From positions 81,479 to 145,478 of the forward strand of contig NZ_CAXBIB010000009.1 of NCBI RefSeq assembly GCF_963975745.1: a stretch of DNA of 64,000 bases, given 5' to 3'. The translations under genes and the position numbers were made by a program. The notes beneath the pieces are model-generated. The model saw only the letters and a list, made by a program, of their open reading frames with translations. It made no database searches and had not been told where the DNA came from. Positions 1 through 8,177 of this stretch are shown piece by piece (position 1 is the stretch's first letter; every line of letters starts with the position of its first letter). This stretch comes from Parvibaculum sp963975745. Its GTDB lineage: Bacteria; Pseudomonadota; Alphaproteobacteria; Parvibaculales; Parvibaculaceae.

Positions 1-1081
1 CTTCCTCATTGGTGTCGGCGACGGTGAGGTTCGATGCGCCCGATTCCAGCGTGTTGATCAGCGACTTGGTGAAATCCTGGCGGATCTGCACGACGCCGAG
101 ATTGGCACCGAAGGTCGAAGCCTGCTGGCGCAGCGTGTTGGTGGCGGCGTTCAAATTCTCGACGAAGGCCTTGATTTCGGCATCGGCCGCGAAGCCGTGA
201 TCGCCGGAGGTGTAGCCGACTTCGCCGATGTTCAGCGCGCCATCCGGTGTCAGGGTCACGCCCTGGATGTCGAGCTGGCTGGTCTGCTCGGTGTTGAAGA
301 AGACGCTGAGCAGGTCGTTGCCCTTCAGCAGGTTGACGCCCTTGTAGCTTGCGTCGCCGGCCAACTGGTCGATCTGTTCGCGCAGATTGTTGAAGTCACG
401 CTCGAACTTGTCGCGATTGACGCCGTCGGTCGCCGTGGTGCGGCTGCCGAGCAGGGCATCGAGAGCGACCGGCGTACCGCCGTTGTCGGCGGCGATTTCG
501 ATGTCGCGGCCCGTTGCGGCCGTGAACTGCAGCTGGCCGTCGGCATTGAGCGTGGCGGCAAGCGGTTCGTCGCCGTTGAAGGTTGCGCCGACCCAGTTCA
601 TCAGATCGGTCACTGTCGAGACCTGGGCACCGCCGGTGCCGATGGTGACAGCGTTGGTCACGTCGCCGACCGTGATGGTGATCTGATGGCCCGTGGCCAG
701 ATTGGCAAGGCTCGCCAGCGTGACGCCGCCGGTCAATGCCGTTGTCTGGTTGCCGGTCAGGACGGTTGCCTTGACCTTGGTTTCAAGCGCCTGGTTGGCG
801 ACCGCTTTCATGCTGTCGACCAGCTTCAGGATCGACTTGATGCCCTGATCGGCCGCTTCGAGCGTCTGTACCGCCTGGCCCATCGAGTCGAGCAGGTTGT
901 TCAGATCGGACGCGCGGTTGTTGAGGCCCTGAGCCGTGAAGAAGGACGTCGGGCTGTCGATTGCGCTGCGGACTTTCAGGCCCGTTGCGAGGCGCAACTG
1001 GGATTCGTCGAGCAGCCTCGCAGTATTCTGCATGCTGAGCAGATTTGACCGGATCGCACCGGAAAGGACCACATCAGCCAT
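1..1081 (-). CDS. Flagellin, C-terminus cut off by window edge
   Basis: Structural protein of the flagellar filament. The frame is open from the ATG at 1081 to the left edge (360 codons). The first ~100 residues match the helical flagellin N-domain (MADVVLSGAIRSN start, then RLATGLKVRSAIDSP and QGLNNRASDLNNLLDSM). The last visible residues (DFTKSLINTLESGASNLT, VADTNEE) belong to the flagellin C-domain, so roughly 45-50 residues are missing. The middle (~110-270) is the variable surface part. A GGAGGG ribosome site precedes the ATG. The gene follows a glycosyltransferase-like gene on the same strand and has its own sigma-54 type promoter. Which flagellin paralogue it is cannot be told from here. 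Confidence 0.93.
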   Translation of the reverse strand, partial: MADVVLSGAIRSNLLSMQNTARLLDESQLRLATGLKVRSAIDSPTSFFTAQGLNNRASDLNNLLDSMGQAVQTLEAADQGIKSILKLVDSMKAVANQALETKVKATVLTGNQTTALTGGVTLASLANLATGHQITITVGDVTNAVTIGTGGAQVSTVTDLMNWVGATFNGDEPLAATLNADGQLQFTAATGRDIEIAADNGGTPVALDALLGSRTTATDGVNRDKFERDFNNLREQIDQLAGDASYKGVNLLKGNDLLSVFFNTEQTSQLDIQGVTLTPDGALNIGEVGYTSGDHGFAADAEIKAFVENLNAATNTLRQQASTFGANLGVVQIRQDFTKSLINTLESGASNLTVADTNEE

Positions 1082-1298
1082 TGTCTCTACCCTCCAGGGT
1101 TTGGCTCGGCCGTCTCATGGCGGCACGGGCACTACACTCGGCATTAATCATTAATTCGACGTAAACAGTCCTGACTGTCTTTCGATTTGACCGACGCACC
1201 GCCGATTGAAGGCCGTCTGTCTCTTCGCCGTCGAACCGGGGGCATTGGGCAATCTCTGTGACCGTTCCGCACCCGCGATTTCGTCTGCCTGCTTCTTC

Positions 1299-1313
1299 GC
1301 AAAGGCCGGGCCA
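1299..1313 (-). promoter_or_regulatory. Sigma-54 (-24/-12) promoter of flagellin
   Basis: Read on the minus strand this is TGGCCCGGCCTTTGC: GG and GC dinucleotides with exact sigma-54 spacing and a good match to TGGCACG-N4-TTGC. Transcription would start near 1287, giving a ~205-nt leader before the flagellin ATG at 1081. It lies in the 332-bp gap 1082-1413, which also holds activator-like palindromes at 1367-1405. I see no convincing gene in this gap; a 63-codon minus-strand frame (1144-1335) lacks a ribosome site. Confidence 0.72.
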
Positions 1314-1366
1314 AAAAAAACTGTATGAAAATCAATAGCTTAGTTCTGGTGCGGCCCGGCGGGGCT

Positions 1367-1405
1367 GGCAGGAACTGCCGCGAAGGGGAAAGTTTTGCCG
1401 GGCAG
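1367..1405. promoter_or_regulatory. FlbD-like activator sites upstream of flagellin
   Basis: GGCAGGAACTGCC (1367-1379) is a perfect GGCAG-N3-CTGCC palindrome. TTTTGCCGGGCAG (1393-1405) is a related second site. They lie ~70-100 bp upstream of the sigma-54 element, an enhancer-like distance. The same palindrome recurs before flgI and flgF. Caulobacter FlbD binds GC-rich ftr elements in comparable places; assignment to FlbD here is inference. Confidence 0.55.
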
Positions 1406-1413
1406 ACGACGCT

Positions 1414-3036
1414 TCAGACAGCAAGAAAGGTGCGCAGTTCCGTCACGATGGGTTTCACGAAACCGGTGCCGGCGCCGCTATCGCCGATCGTGTAACAGCG
1501 CGTCTGCGGGAACCAGGGCAGGCGGCCGCTGCCGAGCATCGGCCAGTCGGTGCGCCTGTAGTGGAAGCAGGGACGGTTCAGGGCGCCGGTCATCATGGCC
1601 GGGAAGCTGGCCGGCGCGACCACGGCATCCATGCCGGCGGTCAGGGCGGCGACGCCTTCAAGATCGTCGCGCAGATCGAGGCCGGGCATGCGGTGCAGGG
1701 TCAGACCATGATCGCGCTGCAGGGCTTCGGCCTCGGCCGAAACGTCGGTGTATTGCAGATTGACGACGGCCGCGCCTTCGATGGCAAAGAGATCTTTCCA
1801 GTCGGCGAGCCTGGTGTAGTTGAGCGAACGGACATCGTCGACAGTGCCGGAAGTCCAGGAGATGCCGATCTTCGGGCCGGCGCCCAGCGTGTCGAGCCAG
1901 GCGCGGCATTCGGCGAGACGGGCCGGATCGGGCTGCAGCGCCGGGCCGGCATCGGGGAAGGCCGCGAGGCTGCGGCGCAACTGCGCGGCGACAAGGCCCG
2001 CCGGGGCAGTGTAGTCGAAATCGACCTCGCCGTAATTGCCGAGACCCGTCGAGGTCCATGTTTCGGCGCGCACCGTCGCCTGCGGCCAGGTTCGCTGGTA
2101 GAGGGAGACCAGGCGCCGTTCGGTTTCGATGATGACATGACCGGCGCGGGCGATCAGGTCGGTGTAGCAGGTCGAGAAGATCAAATCGTCGCCGAGGCCC
2201 TGTTCGCGCCAGACCATGATGGTCTTGTCCGTCAGATCCTGGCCTTCCCAGATCAGTCCCGGAAAGGGGCGCCAGGGCTGGCGCTGGCCGCAGGCAAAGC
2301 CGAAGCCGTACATGTCCCAGCCGGCCTCGATTTCGCCGACGGTCAACAGGGTGCGCGCGAGGTTCCAGCGGGCCGCATCGGATTCCGGGTCGAGGGTCAG
2401 CGCCTGTTGCAGCGCCGGCAGCGCTTCGCGGTGCCGGCCCATGATTTCGAAGAGCGCGGCAAGATTGGTCCAGGTCTGGGAGAGGTTCGGGTTGAGTTCG
2501 ATGGCGCGGCGATAGCAGGCCAGCGCCTCATCGCGCAGCCGCGTTCCCGTCAGCATCTTGCCGAGATTGCCATAGGCCTTGGCCGAGTTCGGGTCGATCT
2601 CGATAGCGCGCGAGAGCAGATCGATGGCCTTCTGGATGTCGCCCTGGTCGCCGACGACATTGGCGAGGTTGATCAGCGACGACGACTTGTCAGGCGCGAT
2701 TTCCAGTGCGCGCTCATAAAGTGAGCGGGCCTGCTGAAGATATTTCACGGTGGTGCAGAGACCGGCCAGATCGAAGAGCCATGCCTCGTCGCCCACAGGC
2801 GCATCAGCCGCGGCACGGTCGAGCGTCGCGATCGCTTCCTGCTGTCTCTTCTGTGCAATCAGGCATTGAGTCAGGCCGGTCAGGGCGCCCAGATGGCGCG
2901 GGTCGAATGCCAGGACCTTGCGGTAGCGCTGTTCGGCTTCGGCGAAGCGTTCGCGCGCCTGGAGGCGCTGACCCTGGGCAAAGCGCTTTTCGATGTCGTC
3001 GCCTGCCGCGACGCGCTGCTTCTTCAGTGCAGACAT
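1414..3036 (-). CDS. TPR-glycosyltransferase, probable flagellin glycosyltransferase (FlmG-like)
   Basis: 540 residues, ATG at 3036. Residues ~10-235 are tandem TPR units with typical spacing (LGKMLTGTRLRDEALACYRR, LAALFEIMGRHREALPALQQ). Residues ~270-540 resemble a GT-B/heptosyltransferase-like fold, with EQGLGDDLIFSTCYTDL, PKIGISWTSGT and DAVVAPASFPAMMTGAL segments. This TPR-plus-glycosyltransferase architecture is that of Caulobacter FlmG, which binds flagellin through TPRs and transfers a pseudaminic-acid type sugar. The position directly before a flagellin supports this role. A one-mismatch CtrA box lies ~65 bp upstream. The sugar and the acceptor cannot be inferred from sequence. Confidence 0.75.
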   Translation of the reverse strand: MSALKKQRVAAGDDIEKRFAQGQRLQARERFAEAEQRYRKVLAFDPRHLGALTGLTQCLIAQKRQQEAIATLDRAAADAPVGDEAWLFDLAGLCTTVKYLQQARSLYERALEIAPDKSSSLINLANVVGDQGDIQKAIDLLSRAIEIDPNSAKAYGNLGKMLTGTRLRDEALACYRRAIELNPNLSQTWTNLAALFEIMGRHREALPALQQALTLDPESDAARWNLARTLLTVGEIEAGWDMYGFGFACGQRQPWRPFPGLIWEGQDLTDKTIMVWREQGLGDDLIFSTCYTDLIARAGHVIIETERRLVSLYQRTWPQATVRAETWTSTGLGNYGEVDFDYTAPAGLVAAQLRRSLAAFPDAGPALQPDPARLAECRAWLDTLGAGPKIGISWTSGTVDDVRSLNYTRLADWKDLFAIEGAAVVNLQYTDVSAEAEALQRDHGLTLHRMPGLDLRDDLEGVAALTAGMDAVVAPASFPAMMTGALNRPCFHYRRTDWPMLGSGRLPWFPQTRCYTIGDSGAGTGFVKPIVTELRTFLAV

Positions 3037-3101
3037 GCCGGCTGTCGCCCCCGTCTCCTGCCGTATCGGCCGATTGATGATCTATCTGCGCCCCAACGTG
3101 G

Positions 3102-3116
3102 TTACCACCGGGTTAA
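3102..3116 (-). promoter_or_regulatory. Near-perfect CtrA box before the FlmG-like gene
   Basis: TTAC-N7-TTAA on the plus strand (minus strand TTAA-N7-GTAA), one mismatch from the CtrA consensus TTAA-N7-TTAA. It lies 66 bp upstream of the ATG at 3036 in the short gap 3037-3127. CtrA is the CckA-controlled cell-cycle regulator that starts the flagellar cascade in Caulobacter. Confidence 0.45.
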
Positions 3117-3127
3117 CGGCGGCGGGC

Positions 3128-3607
3128 TCAGAAGCGGGCGTCGAGGGTCAAGGCAGCGGGCGTGGCGGCGTTGCCCGGGCGGCGGGCGGCCGGCGTGGCG
3201 TCGCGGCCATAGCCCAGCGTCGGCGCGGCGCGCTCATTCATGGCATTGGCGACCATGCGGATCAGGCCTTCGGAGACCGAACGCGCGGCGGTCAGCGCCT
3301 CGCCATTTTCGGCGAGGGCGCGATCGAGCTCGACCATCGCCGCTTTCAGTTTCGAGACGCGTTCGGCCGGGGCGCGGTCGATCAGGTCCTTGCGGCGGCG
3401 AATGGCGTCGCTGTCCATCGCGTAGTCGTTGGCGATGCGGATCTTGTCGGACTGCAACGCGGCCACTTCGGCCTGGGCACGGGCGCGCAGCAAGGCGGTT
3501 TCGCGCCGGACGATATCGGTCAGGGCGAGCGTCAGTTCGAGCATGCGCTCGACCAGATCGGCGGGGGCCAGCGTTTCGGCGGCGATGCGGCGGGCGGGGG
3601 CGGTCAT
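3128..3607 (-). CDS. FlgN/FlbY-like flagellar protein
   Basis: 159 residues, mostly alpha-helical. A long heptad-like stretch (LVERMLELTLALTDIVRRET, then QSDKIRIANDY) is followed by LAENGEALTAARSVSEGLIR and a proline/alanine-rich tail. The pattern is that of FlgN-type export chaperones and of the Caulobacter basal-body gene product FlbY, which lies next to flgI/flgJ. The start ATG (3607) overlaps the stop of the upstream flgJ-like gene by 4 nt, so the two are translationally coupled in the flgI operon. The role as chaperone for hook-associated proteins is inferred from the family. Confidence 0.65.
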   Translation of the reverse strand: MTAPARRIAAETLAPADLVERMLELTLALTDIVRRETALLRARAQAEVAALQSDKIRIANDYAMDSDAIRRRKDLIDRAPAERVSKLKAAMVELDRALAENGEALTAARSVSEGLIRMVANAMNERAAPTLGYGRDATPAARRPGNAATPAALTLDARF

Positions 3608-3915
3608 CGGGGCTGCTCCTGCATCTTCAGAATTTCGCGATAGACGGAATCGGCCAGGCCGATGCCGCCGCCTTTTGTCATTTCGCGGCCATATTGCTCA
3701 ACCAGCAGCGAGCGGAACATGCCTTCACCCGGACCGCCGCCAAAGGCGCTGTCTTCGCCGGTGCCCGCGAACATCGGCTGCAGCAGCACCGAGACGAACT
3801 GGGCCTCGAAGTCGCGTGCGGTTTCCCAGACACGCGGGTCGCGCGTTTCGGCGCCGCGCGGCGCCGGCGGCGCGGCAACGGGCTTGAGGGCCGGGGGCAG
3901 GGCGGCGATGTCCAT
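3604..3915 (-). CDS. flgJ: Rod-binding protein, FlgJ N-domain / CheL-like
   Basis: 103 residues. It contains the rod-binding domain of FlgJ without a muramidase domain, as is usual in alphaproteobacteria (sometimes named CheL). Diagnostic segments are ARDFEAQFVSVLLQPMF, GGPGEGMFRSLLVEQYG and MTKGGGIGLADSVYREI. It scaffolds the periplasmic rod. The ATG at 3915 overlaps the flgI stop (TAATG), so it is the second gene of the flgI operon. Confidence 0.85.
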   Translation of the reverse strand: MDIAALPPALKPVAAPPAPRGAETRDPRVWETARDFEAQFVSVLLQPMFAGTGEDSAFGGGPGEGMFRSLLVEQYGREMTKGGGIGLADSVYREILKMQEQPR

Positions 3916-5054
3916 TACATCACCTCGATTTCGGCCTGCAGCGCACCGGCCGACTTGATGGCCTGCAGGATGGTGATCATGTCGCGCGGGCTGACACCCA
4001 GCGCATTGAGGCCGTCGACGAGTTCCTTGAGGCTGATGCTGCCGTCGATGATGCCGAGCTGCCTGCCGCCTTCCTCGTCGACCTCGACGTCGGTACGCGG
4101 CACGACGACGGTGTCGCCCTGGGTGGCGAAGGGGTTGGGCTGGCTGACCTGCGGCGTCTCGTTGACCGAAATGGTCAGGTTGCCCTGGGCGATGGCGACC
4201 TGGCTGACGCGGACATCCTGGCCCATCACGATGACGCCGGAAGCCTCGTCGATGACGACGCGGGCGGCGAGATCGGGCTGGACGCGCAATTGTTCGATGT
4301 CGGTCAACAGGCCGACCACGCCGCCGCGATAGCCGGCCGGTACGGTGAGCTGGACGGTGGTCGGGTTGTCGGCGCGGGCGGTGCCGAGGCCGAGATAGGT
4401 GTTGATGGCGGCGGCGACGCGCTGGGCCGTGGTCAGATCCGGATTGCGCAGCGAAAGGCGCAGCGCGCGCAGATCGGCCAGCTGGAACTCAAGCTCGCGT
4501 TCGACGATGGCGCCATTGGCGATGCGGGCGTTGGTCGGCACGCCACGGACGACCGAGGCGCCTTCGCCCTTGGCCGCGAAGCCGCCGGTGGCGACCGAGC
4601 CCTGTGCGACCGCATAGACCTGACCGTCGGCGCCCATCAGCGGTGTCACCAGAAGGACGCCACCCTGCAGGTTGGTGGCATCGCCCAGCGCCGAGACCGT
4701 CACGTCGATGCGGGTGCCCTGGGCGGCGAAGGCCGGCAGGTTGGCCGAGACCATGACGGCGGCGACATTGGCGGTTTTCAGTGTCGTGCCGCGGGTGTTG
4801 ACTCCGAGGCGCTCGAGCATGCCGATCAGGCTCTGCTGAGTGAAGGGGGCGTTGCGCAGCGTGTCGCCGGTGCCGTTGAGGCCGACGACAAGGCCGTAGC
4901 CGACCAGCATGTTGTCGCGGATGCCCTCGACATCGACGATGTCCTTGATGCGCGAGCTGGCCTGAGCCGCGACCGGCAGCGTGGCGGTCAGAAGGACGGC
5001 GGCAAGCAGGAGCGTCAGGGCGGCACGGAGATGGTGGGCAAGGAGCCGGAACAT
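3915..5054 (-). CDS. flgI: Flagellar P-ring protein FlgI
   Basis: 379 residues. Forms the ring around the rod in the peptidoglycan layer. Residues ~1-30 are a Sec signal peptide (LLLAAVLLTATLPVAAQA). The mature part starts SRIKDIVDVEGIRDNMLVGY, the FlgI signature, and ends KELVDGLNALGVSPRDMITI. I chose the ATG at 5054; an in-frame TTG at 5069 would put extra residues before the signal peptide. It is first in the operon flgI-flgJ-FlgN-like and is transcribed divergently from fliX, the arrangement I recall from Caulobacter. A sigma-54 promoter and paired palindromes lie upstream. Confidence 0.95.
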   Translation of the reverse strand: MFRLLAHHLRAALTLLLAAVLLTATLPVAAQASSRIKDIVDVEGIRDNMLVGYGLVVGLNGTGDTLRNAPFTQQSLIGMLERLGVNTRGTTLKTANVAAVMVSANLPAFAAQGTRIDVTVSALGDATNLQGGVLLVTPLMGADGQVYAVAQGSVATGGFAAKGEGASVVRGVPTNARIANGAIVERELEFQLADLRALRLSLRNPDLTTAQRVAAAINTYLGLGTARADNPTTVQLTVPAGYRGGVVGLLTDIEQLRVQPDLAARVVIDEASGVIVMGQDVRVSQVAIAQGNLTISVNETPQVSQPNPFATQGDTVVVPRTDVEVDEEGGRQLGIIDGSISLKELVDGLNALGVSPRDMITILQAIKSAGALQAEIEVM

Positions 5055-5093
5055 GGAACAACCGATCAATCGCTGCGATACGGCGTTCTTCTA

Positions 5094-5108
5094 GCGAAAC
5101 ACATGCCA
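5094..5108 (-). promoter_or_regulatory. Sigma-54 promoter of the flgI operon
   Basis: Minus strand TGGCATGTGTTTCGC has the GG/GC pair at sigma-54 spacing. Predicted start is near 5082, leaving a leader of ~28 nt to the flgI ATG. The two activator-like palindromes at 5183-5215 lie 85-115 bp upstream. Confidence 0.65.
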
Positions 5109-5182
5109 TGGCCGGTTTTCTCTCAAGCCATTGATTTGTATTGTGATTTTCTTGCGGATCGGCTGCCTGGCCGGTCCGGCGG

Positions 5183-5215
5183 GGCAGCTCCTGCCGCCGG
5201 GCGGCAATTCCTGCC
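5183..5215. promoter_or_regulatory. Paired FlbD-like sites between flgI and fliX
   Basis: GGCAGCTCCTGCC (5183-5195) is a perfect GGCAG-N3-CTGCC palindrome and GGCAATTCCTGCC (5203-5215) is a one-mismatch copy. Centres are 20 bp apart, about two helical turns, so two dimers could bind the same face. They sit between the divergent flgI and fliX promoters. Confidence 0.55.
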
Positions 5216-5243
5216 GATGGCGCCTGGCGGCAGCGGGATATGC

Positions 5244-5258
5244 TTAACCCTGCCTTAA
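5244..5258 (+). promoter_or_regulatory. Perfect CtrA box before fliX
   Basis: TTAACCCTGCCTTAA is an exact TTAA-N7-TTAA site, 64 bp upstream of the fliX ATG. In Caulobacter fliX is an early (class II) gene switched on by CtrA, which fits. Confidence 0.75.
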
Positions 5259-5321
5259 GACCTGCGCTTCATCCTTGTGGCCGACTACAAGGGACGGATG
5301 GTCCGGCCCCGGGGGAGCCAG

Positions 5322-5750
5322 ATGAAGATCGGCAATACCAGAGCCACAACGCAGGGCGGCGGCGCCCGCAGCGGCCCGGTGCGCAGCACCGGGAGCGGCT
5401 TCGCACCGGCCGGCGCCGGGGCCATGCGGGGTGCGGCCGGCCTGTCGGGACCGGCCTCGCTTGGGGCTGTCGATGCGCTGCTGGCCCTGCAGGAGACCGG
5501 CGCGGCCGATGATGCGCTGCATGCGCCACGCCGCAAGGCGGTCGCCCGGGCCGAGGAAATGCTCGATATTCTCGATGACATCAAGCTGGCCCTGTTGATG
5601 GGCCGGGTGCCGAAATCCAAGCTTTCCCGCCTGCTTTCGGTCGTCGAACGGCAGTTGGGCGGGGTCGCCGATCCGGGATTGCGCGAGATTCTCGACCAGA
5701 TCGAACTGCGGGCCCGGGTCGAACTTGCCAAGTTCGGGACCTATTCCTAG
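5322..5750 (+). CDS. fliX: Flagellar assembly trans-acting factor FliX
   Basis: 142 residues. FliX couples basal-body assembly to the sigma-54 activator FlbD in Caulobacter and close relatives. The N-terminal ~50 residues are Gly/Ala-rich and disordered. The C-terminal part (VDALLALQE, RAEEMLDILDDIKLALLMG, LDQIELRARVELAKF) is the FliX core. The ATG at 5322 follows GGGGGAG with good spacing; an upstream in-frame GTG (5277) would add residues that look untranslated. It is divergent from flgI, with a CtrA box upstream. flbD itself is not in the window. Confidence 0.9.
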   Translation: MKIGNTRATTQGGGARSGPVRSTGSGFAPAGAGAMRGAAGLSGPASLGAVDALLALQETGAADDALHAPRRKAVARAEEMLDILDDIKLALLMGRVPKSKLSRLLSVVERQLGGVADPGLREILDQIELRARVELAKFGTYS

Positions 5751-5909
5751 GGCCCGGGTTTCCGGGGCTTTTGCGCGCCTCCGTCGTGCCTCAGATTTCA
5801 CAGATATTTCACCGATCCGGCAGGGCCGTCTCTGTTGAGAATCGTGTGACCGGTCGCTATAGTCCGGCCCGTTTCCGCAGGGGCTTGTGTCGAAGGAAGA
5901 TTGTCGCGA

Positions 5910-6326
5910 ATGGCTGTGCGTTTACCCAAGGGCTACATGCCGTCTGACGACGAGCCGTTCATGAACAAGCGGCAGAAGGAATATTTCCGCCGCAAGCTCG
6001 AAAATTGGAAAGAGGATATCCTCAAGGAGAACCGCGAGACGCTGCAGCATCTGCAGGATGACAGCGTGCAGCATCCCGATCTGGCCGATCGGGCCTCTTC
6101 CGAAACCGAACGCTCGCTCGAACTGCGTACCCGCGACCGGCAACGCAAGCTGGTCGCCAAGATCGATGCGGCCTTGCGCCGGATCGAGGAGGGGACCTAC
6201 GGCTATTGCGAGGAGACCGGCGAGCCGATCAGCCTGAAGCGCCTCGATGCGCGGCCGATCGCAACGCTGTCGATCGAGGCCCAGGAGCGCCATGAACGGC
6301 GCGAGAAGGTCTATCGCGACGATTGA
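5910..6326 (+). CDS. dksA: RNA polymerase-binding factor DksA
   Basis: 138 residues. Acts with ppGpp in the RNA polymerase secondary channel. The coiled-coil region (RRKLENWKEDILKENRETL) and the C-terminal region (YGYCEETGEPISLKRLDARP) are typical. Only one of the four zinc-finger cysteines is present (GYC); this reduced-cysteine form is common in alphaproteobacterial DksA. The ATG at 5910 has GGAAGA 9 nt upstream. It lies between fliX and a bidirectional terminator, as in several alphaproteobacterial flagellar clusters. Confidence 0.92.
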   Translation: MAVRLPKGYMPSDDEPFMNKRQKEYFRRKLENWKEDILKENRETLQHLQDDSVQHPDLADRASSETERSLELRTRDRQRKLVAKIDAALRRIEEGTYGYCEETGEPISLKRLDARPIATLSIEAQERHERREKVYRDD

Positions 6327-6345
6327 TCTGTCGCTGTCCGACGAG

Positions 6346-6376
6346 AAAAACGCGGCTCCCGGGAGCCGCGTTTTTT
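6346..6376. terminator. Bidirectional terminator between dksA and flgH
   Basis: A perfect 20-nt palindrome (6351-6370, arms CGCGGCTCCC and GGGAGCCGCG) is preceded by AAAAA and followed by TTTTTT. It serves the convergent dksA and flgH transcripts. Confidence 0.9.
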
Positions 6377-6399
6377 GTTGGTGCGGATCTGGCGCGAGG

Positions 6400-7137
6400 T
6401 CAGAACGGCATCAGGATGTCGAAGAGCTGCTGACCGTAGCGGGCCTGCTGAACGTCGGAGATCTGGCCCTGACCGCCATAGGCGATGCGGGCTTCGGCGA
6501 TCTGGGTGTGCTGGATCGTGTTGACGTTCGAAATGTCTTCGGGACGGACAATGCCGGTGACATCAAGTTCGCGGACCTCGAAATTCACACGTACCTGCTG
6601 GCGGCCGGAGATGACGAGGTTGCCGTTCGGCAAGACCTGGGTCACGACGGCCGCGACGGTAAGTTCGATCGTCTCCTTGCGGTCGACCGAGCCAGTGCCG
6701 GCGCTGGAACTGCTGGTGCCGAGGCGGGCCAGGTTGGCGTTGTCGACCGCATCGGGAAAGACCTTACCGAGATAGCTCTCATAGCCGAACAGATTGTCGA
6801 TTCCGGCATCTTCCGAATTGGTACGGCTGCGCCTGGTCGAATTGTCGACCTTGGCGCTGTCGGTGATGTTGATCAGAACTGTCAGGATGTCGCCGACACG
6901 CGCGGCGCGCTGGTCGCGGAAGAAGGCACGCGAACCCGATCGCCAGAGCGAATTCGGCTGATAGACGACTTGCTCCGGTGCCGGCATCGGCATCGAGACG
7001 CGGGGTTCCACGGTGCCGACCGGCGCCATGTCGGGCGCCTTGCCGATATTGGCGATGCGGTCGGCGGTGTTGCAGCCGGCCAGCGTCGCAGCGACGAGGG
7101 CAATGGCAACGAGGCGGTAGGCGGAACTGACGAACAT
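6400..7137 (-). CDS. flgH: Flagellar L-ring protein FlgH
   Basis: 245 residues. Outer-membrane lipoprotein forming the L-ring bushing. Signal peptide with a lipobox, LAGC (Cys near residue 22). Diagnostic segments are NSLWRSGSRAFFRDQRAARV, VGDILTVLINITDSA and LVISGRQQVRVNFE. It is last in the minus-strand operon flgF-flgG-flgA-flgH and ends just before the shared terminator. Confidence 0.95.
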   Translation of the reverse strand: MFVSSAYRLVAIALVAATLAGCNTADRIANIGKAPDMAPVGTVEPRVSMPMPAPEQVVYQPNSLWRSGSRAFFRDQRAARVGDILTVLINITDSAKVDNSTRRSRTNSEDAGIDNLFGYESYLGKVFPDAVDNANLARLGTSSSSAGTGSVDRKETIELTVAAVVTQVLPNGNLVISGRQQVRVNFEVRELDVTGIVRPEDISNVNTIQHTQIAEARIAYGGQGQISDVQQARYGQQLFDILMPF

Positions 7138-7175
7138 TGACTTGGCCTTTTCGGTCAGAGCTTCTGGTGTCGTGA

Positions 7176-8165
7176 TCAGGAATTGCCAGCGGCGTCGAGG
7201 ATCGCAGCCGCACGCGCGGCACCCGGCGCATCGATGCGGACCATGTTCGGACCCTCGATGATGCCCTGGATCGTCCGGTTGGAACGGCTGTTGAGGACAT
7301 TCACCACGTCGCCGACAGCACCGCTGTCGAGCGCCCGTCCACGTGCCGTCAACGTCAGGGCACCGGATACGAATGTCATGTCGACCTGTGCCCCTTTCTC
7401 GACGACGAGTGGCGGGCGCATGTCGGAGATGCGCAACGGCTCGCCGGCCCGTGCCGGATTGCGCGGCGACATGCCGACAAGCTGGGGCAGCGAGGTGACG
7501 ATGTTCTGGCTGACGCGTGTCGAGGGCAGGCGAATCCAGTCGATATCGTTCCGGCGCACGACATCGCCGGGCATGATGTCGCGCGTCAGTACCGGCACAT
7601 CGAGCACAGGATAGGCGCGGCCTGCGATACGGCGCAGCGGGCTCAGCATGTCGCTGGCGGGCGCGCGGACGATGGCGGAAAAGGCGCCGCTGCGCGGATT
7701 GAAGGAAAGCTGCTCGACGTGAACACTGCGTTCGGCGTCCTCGGCGACCTGGATGCCGGCAATGCCACCGGCGAAATCGACCTGCAGGATCGCCGCCGAA
7801 GGCAGCGATGTGGACTGCGCTTCAATCGCACCCGCTATCGCCGCGGCGACTTCTTCTTCGGGAACGGAAAGACCGCTGCGGCCGACCACGACATGCGTCA
7901 GGCCTGCATTGTTGCGCCATTCGATCCCATTGCGCCGGGCAGCCAGCGAGATGCGAGACACCGAGATCTCGCTCTTGATGCCGGGGGCGGGCGCCTTGGC
8001 CACCACGACATGGGCGGCAGGACCCGCATCGTCGAAGAGATCGCCCAGCGTCACCGTTTCGCCGGTGACGGTGACCGCCGGGCGCAGTTCGGCGGCGATA
8101 GCGGCGCCGACAAGAAGCATCGCGGCGGTGAGGGTTCCGGTCAGGCAGGCGATACGCATGTACAT
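7176..8165 (-). CDS. flgA: P-ring assembly chaperone FlgA
   Basis: 329 residues. Periplasmic chaperone for FlgI polymerisation. N-terminal signal peptide (CLTGTLTAAMLLVGAAIAA), a SAF-type domain around RDIMPGDVVRRNDIDWI, and the C-terminal segment VVNVLNSRSNRTIQGIIEGP. The ATG at 8165 follows GGTGAG with 4-5 nt spacing and is preferred over the upstream GTG (8174); a second ATG lies at 8159. It sits between flgG and flgH in the operon. Confidence 0.92.
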   Translation of the reverse strand: MYMRIACLTGTLTAAMLLVGAAIAAELRPAVTVTGETVTLGDLFDDAGPAAHVVVAKAPAPGIKSEISVSRISLAARRNGIEWRNNAGLTHVVVGRSGLSVPEEEVAAAIAGAIEAQSTSLPSAAILQVDFAGGIAGIQVAEDAERSVHVEQLSFNPRSGAFSAIVRAPASDMLSPLRRIAGRAYPVLDVPVLTRDIMPGDVVRRNDIDWIRLPSTRVSQNIVTSLPQLVGMSPRNPARAGEPLRISDMRPPLVVEKGAQVDMTFVSGALTLTARGRALDSGAVGDVVNVLNSRSNRTIQGIIEGPNMVRIDAPGAARAAAILDAAGNS

Positions 8166-8177
8166 TGTTCTCACCGC

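Noticed and set aside
1144..1335. 63-codon frame in the flagellin leader
   Set aside because: Overlaps the sigma-54 promoter and lacks a ribosome site.
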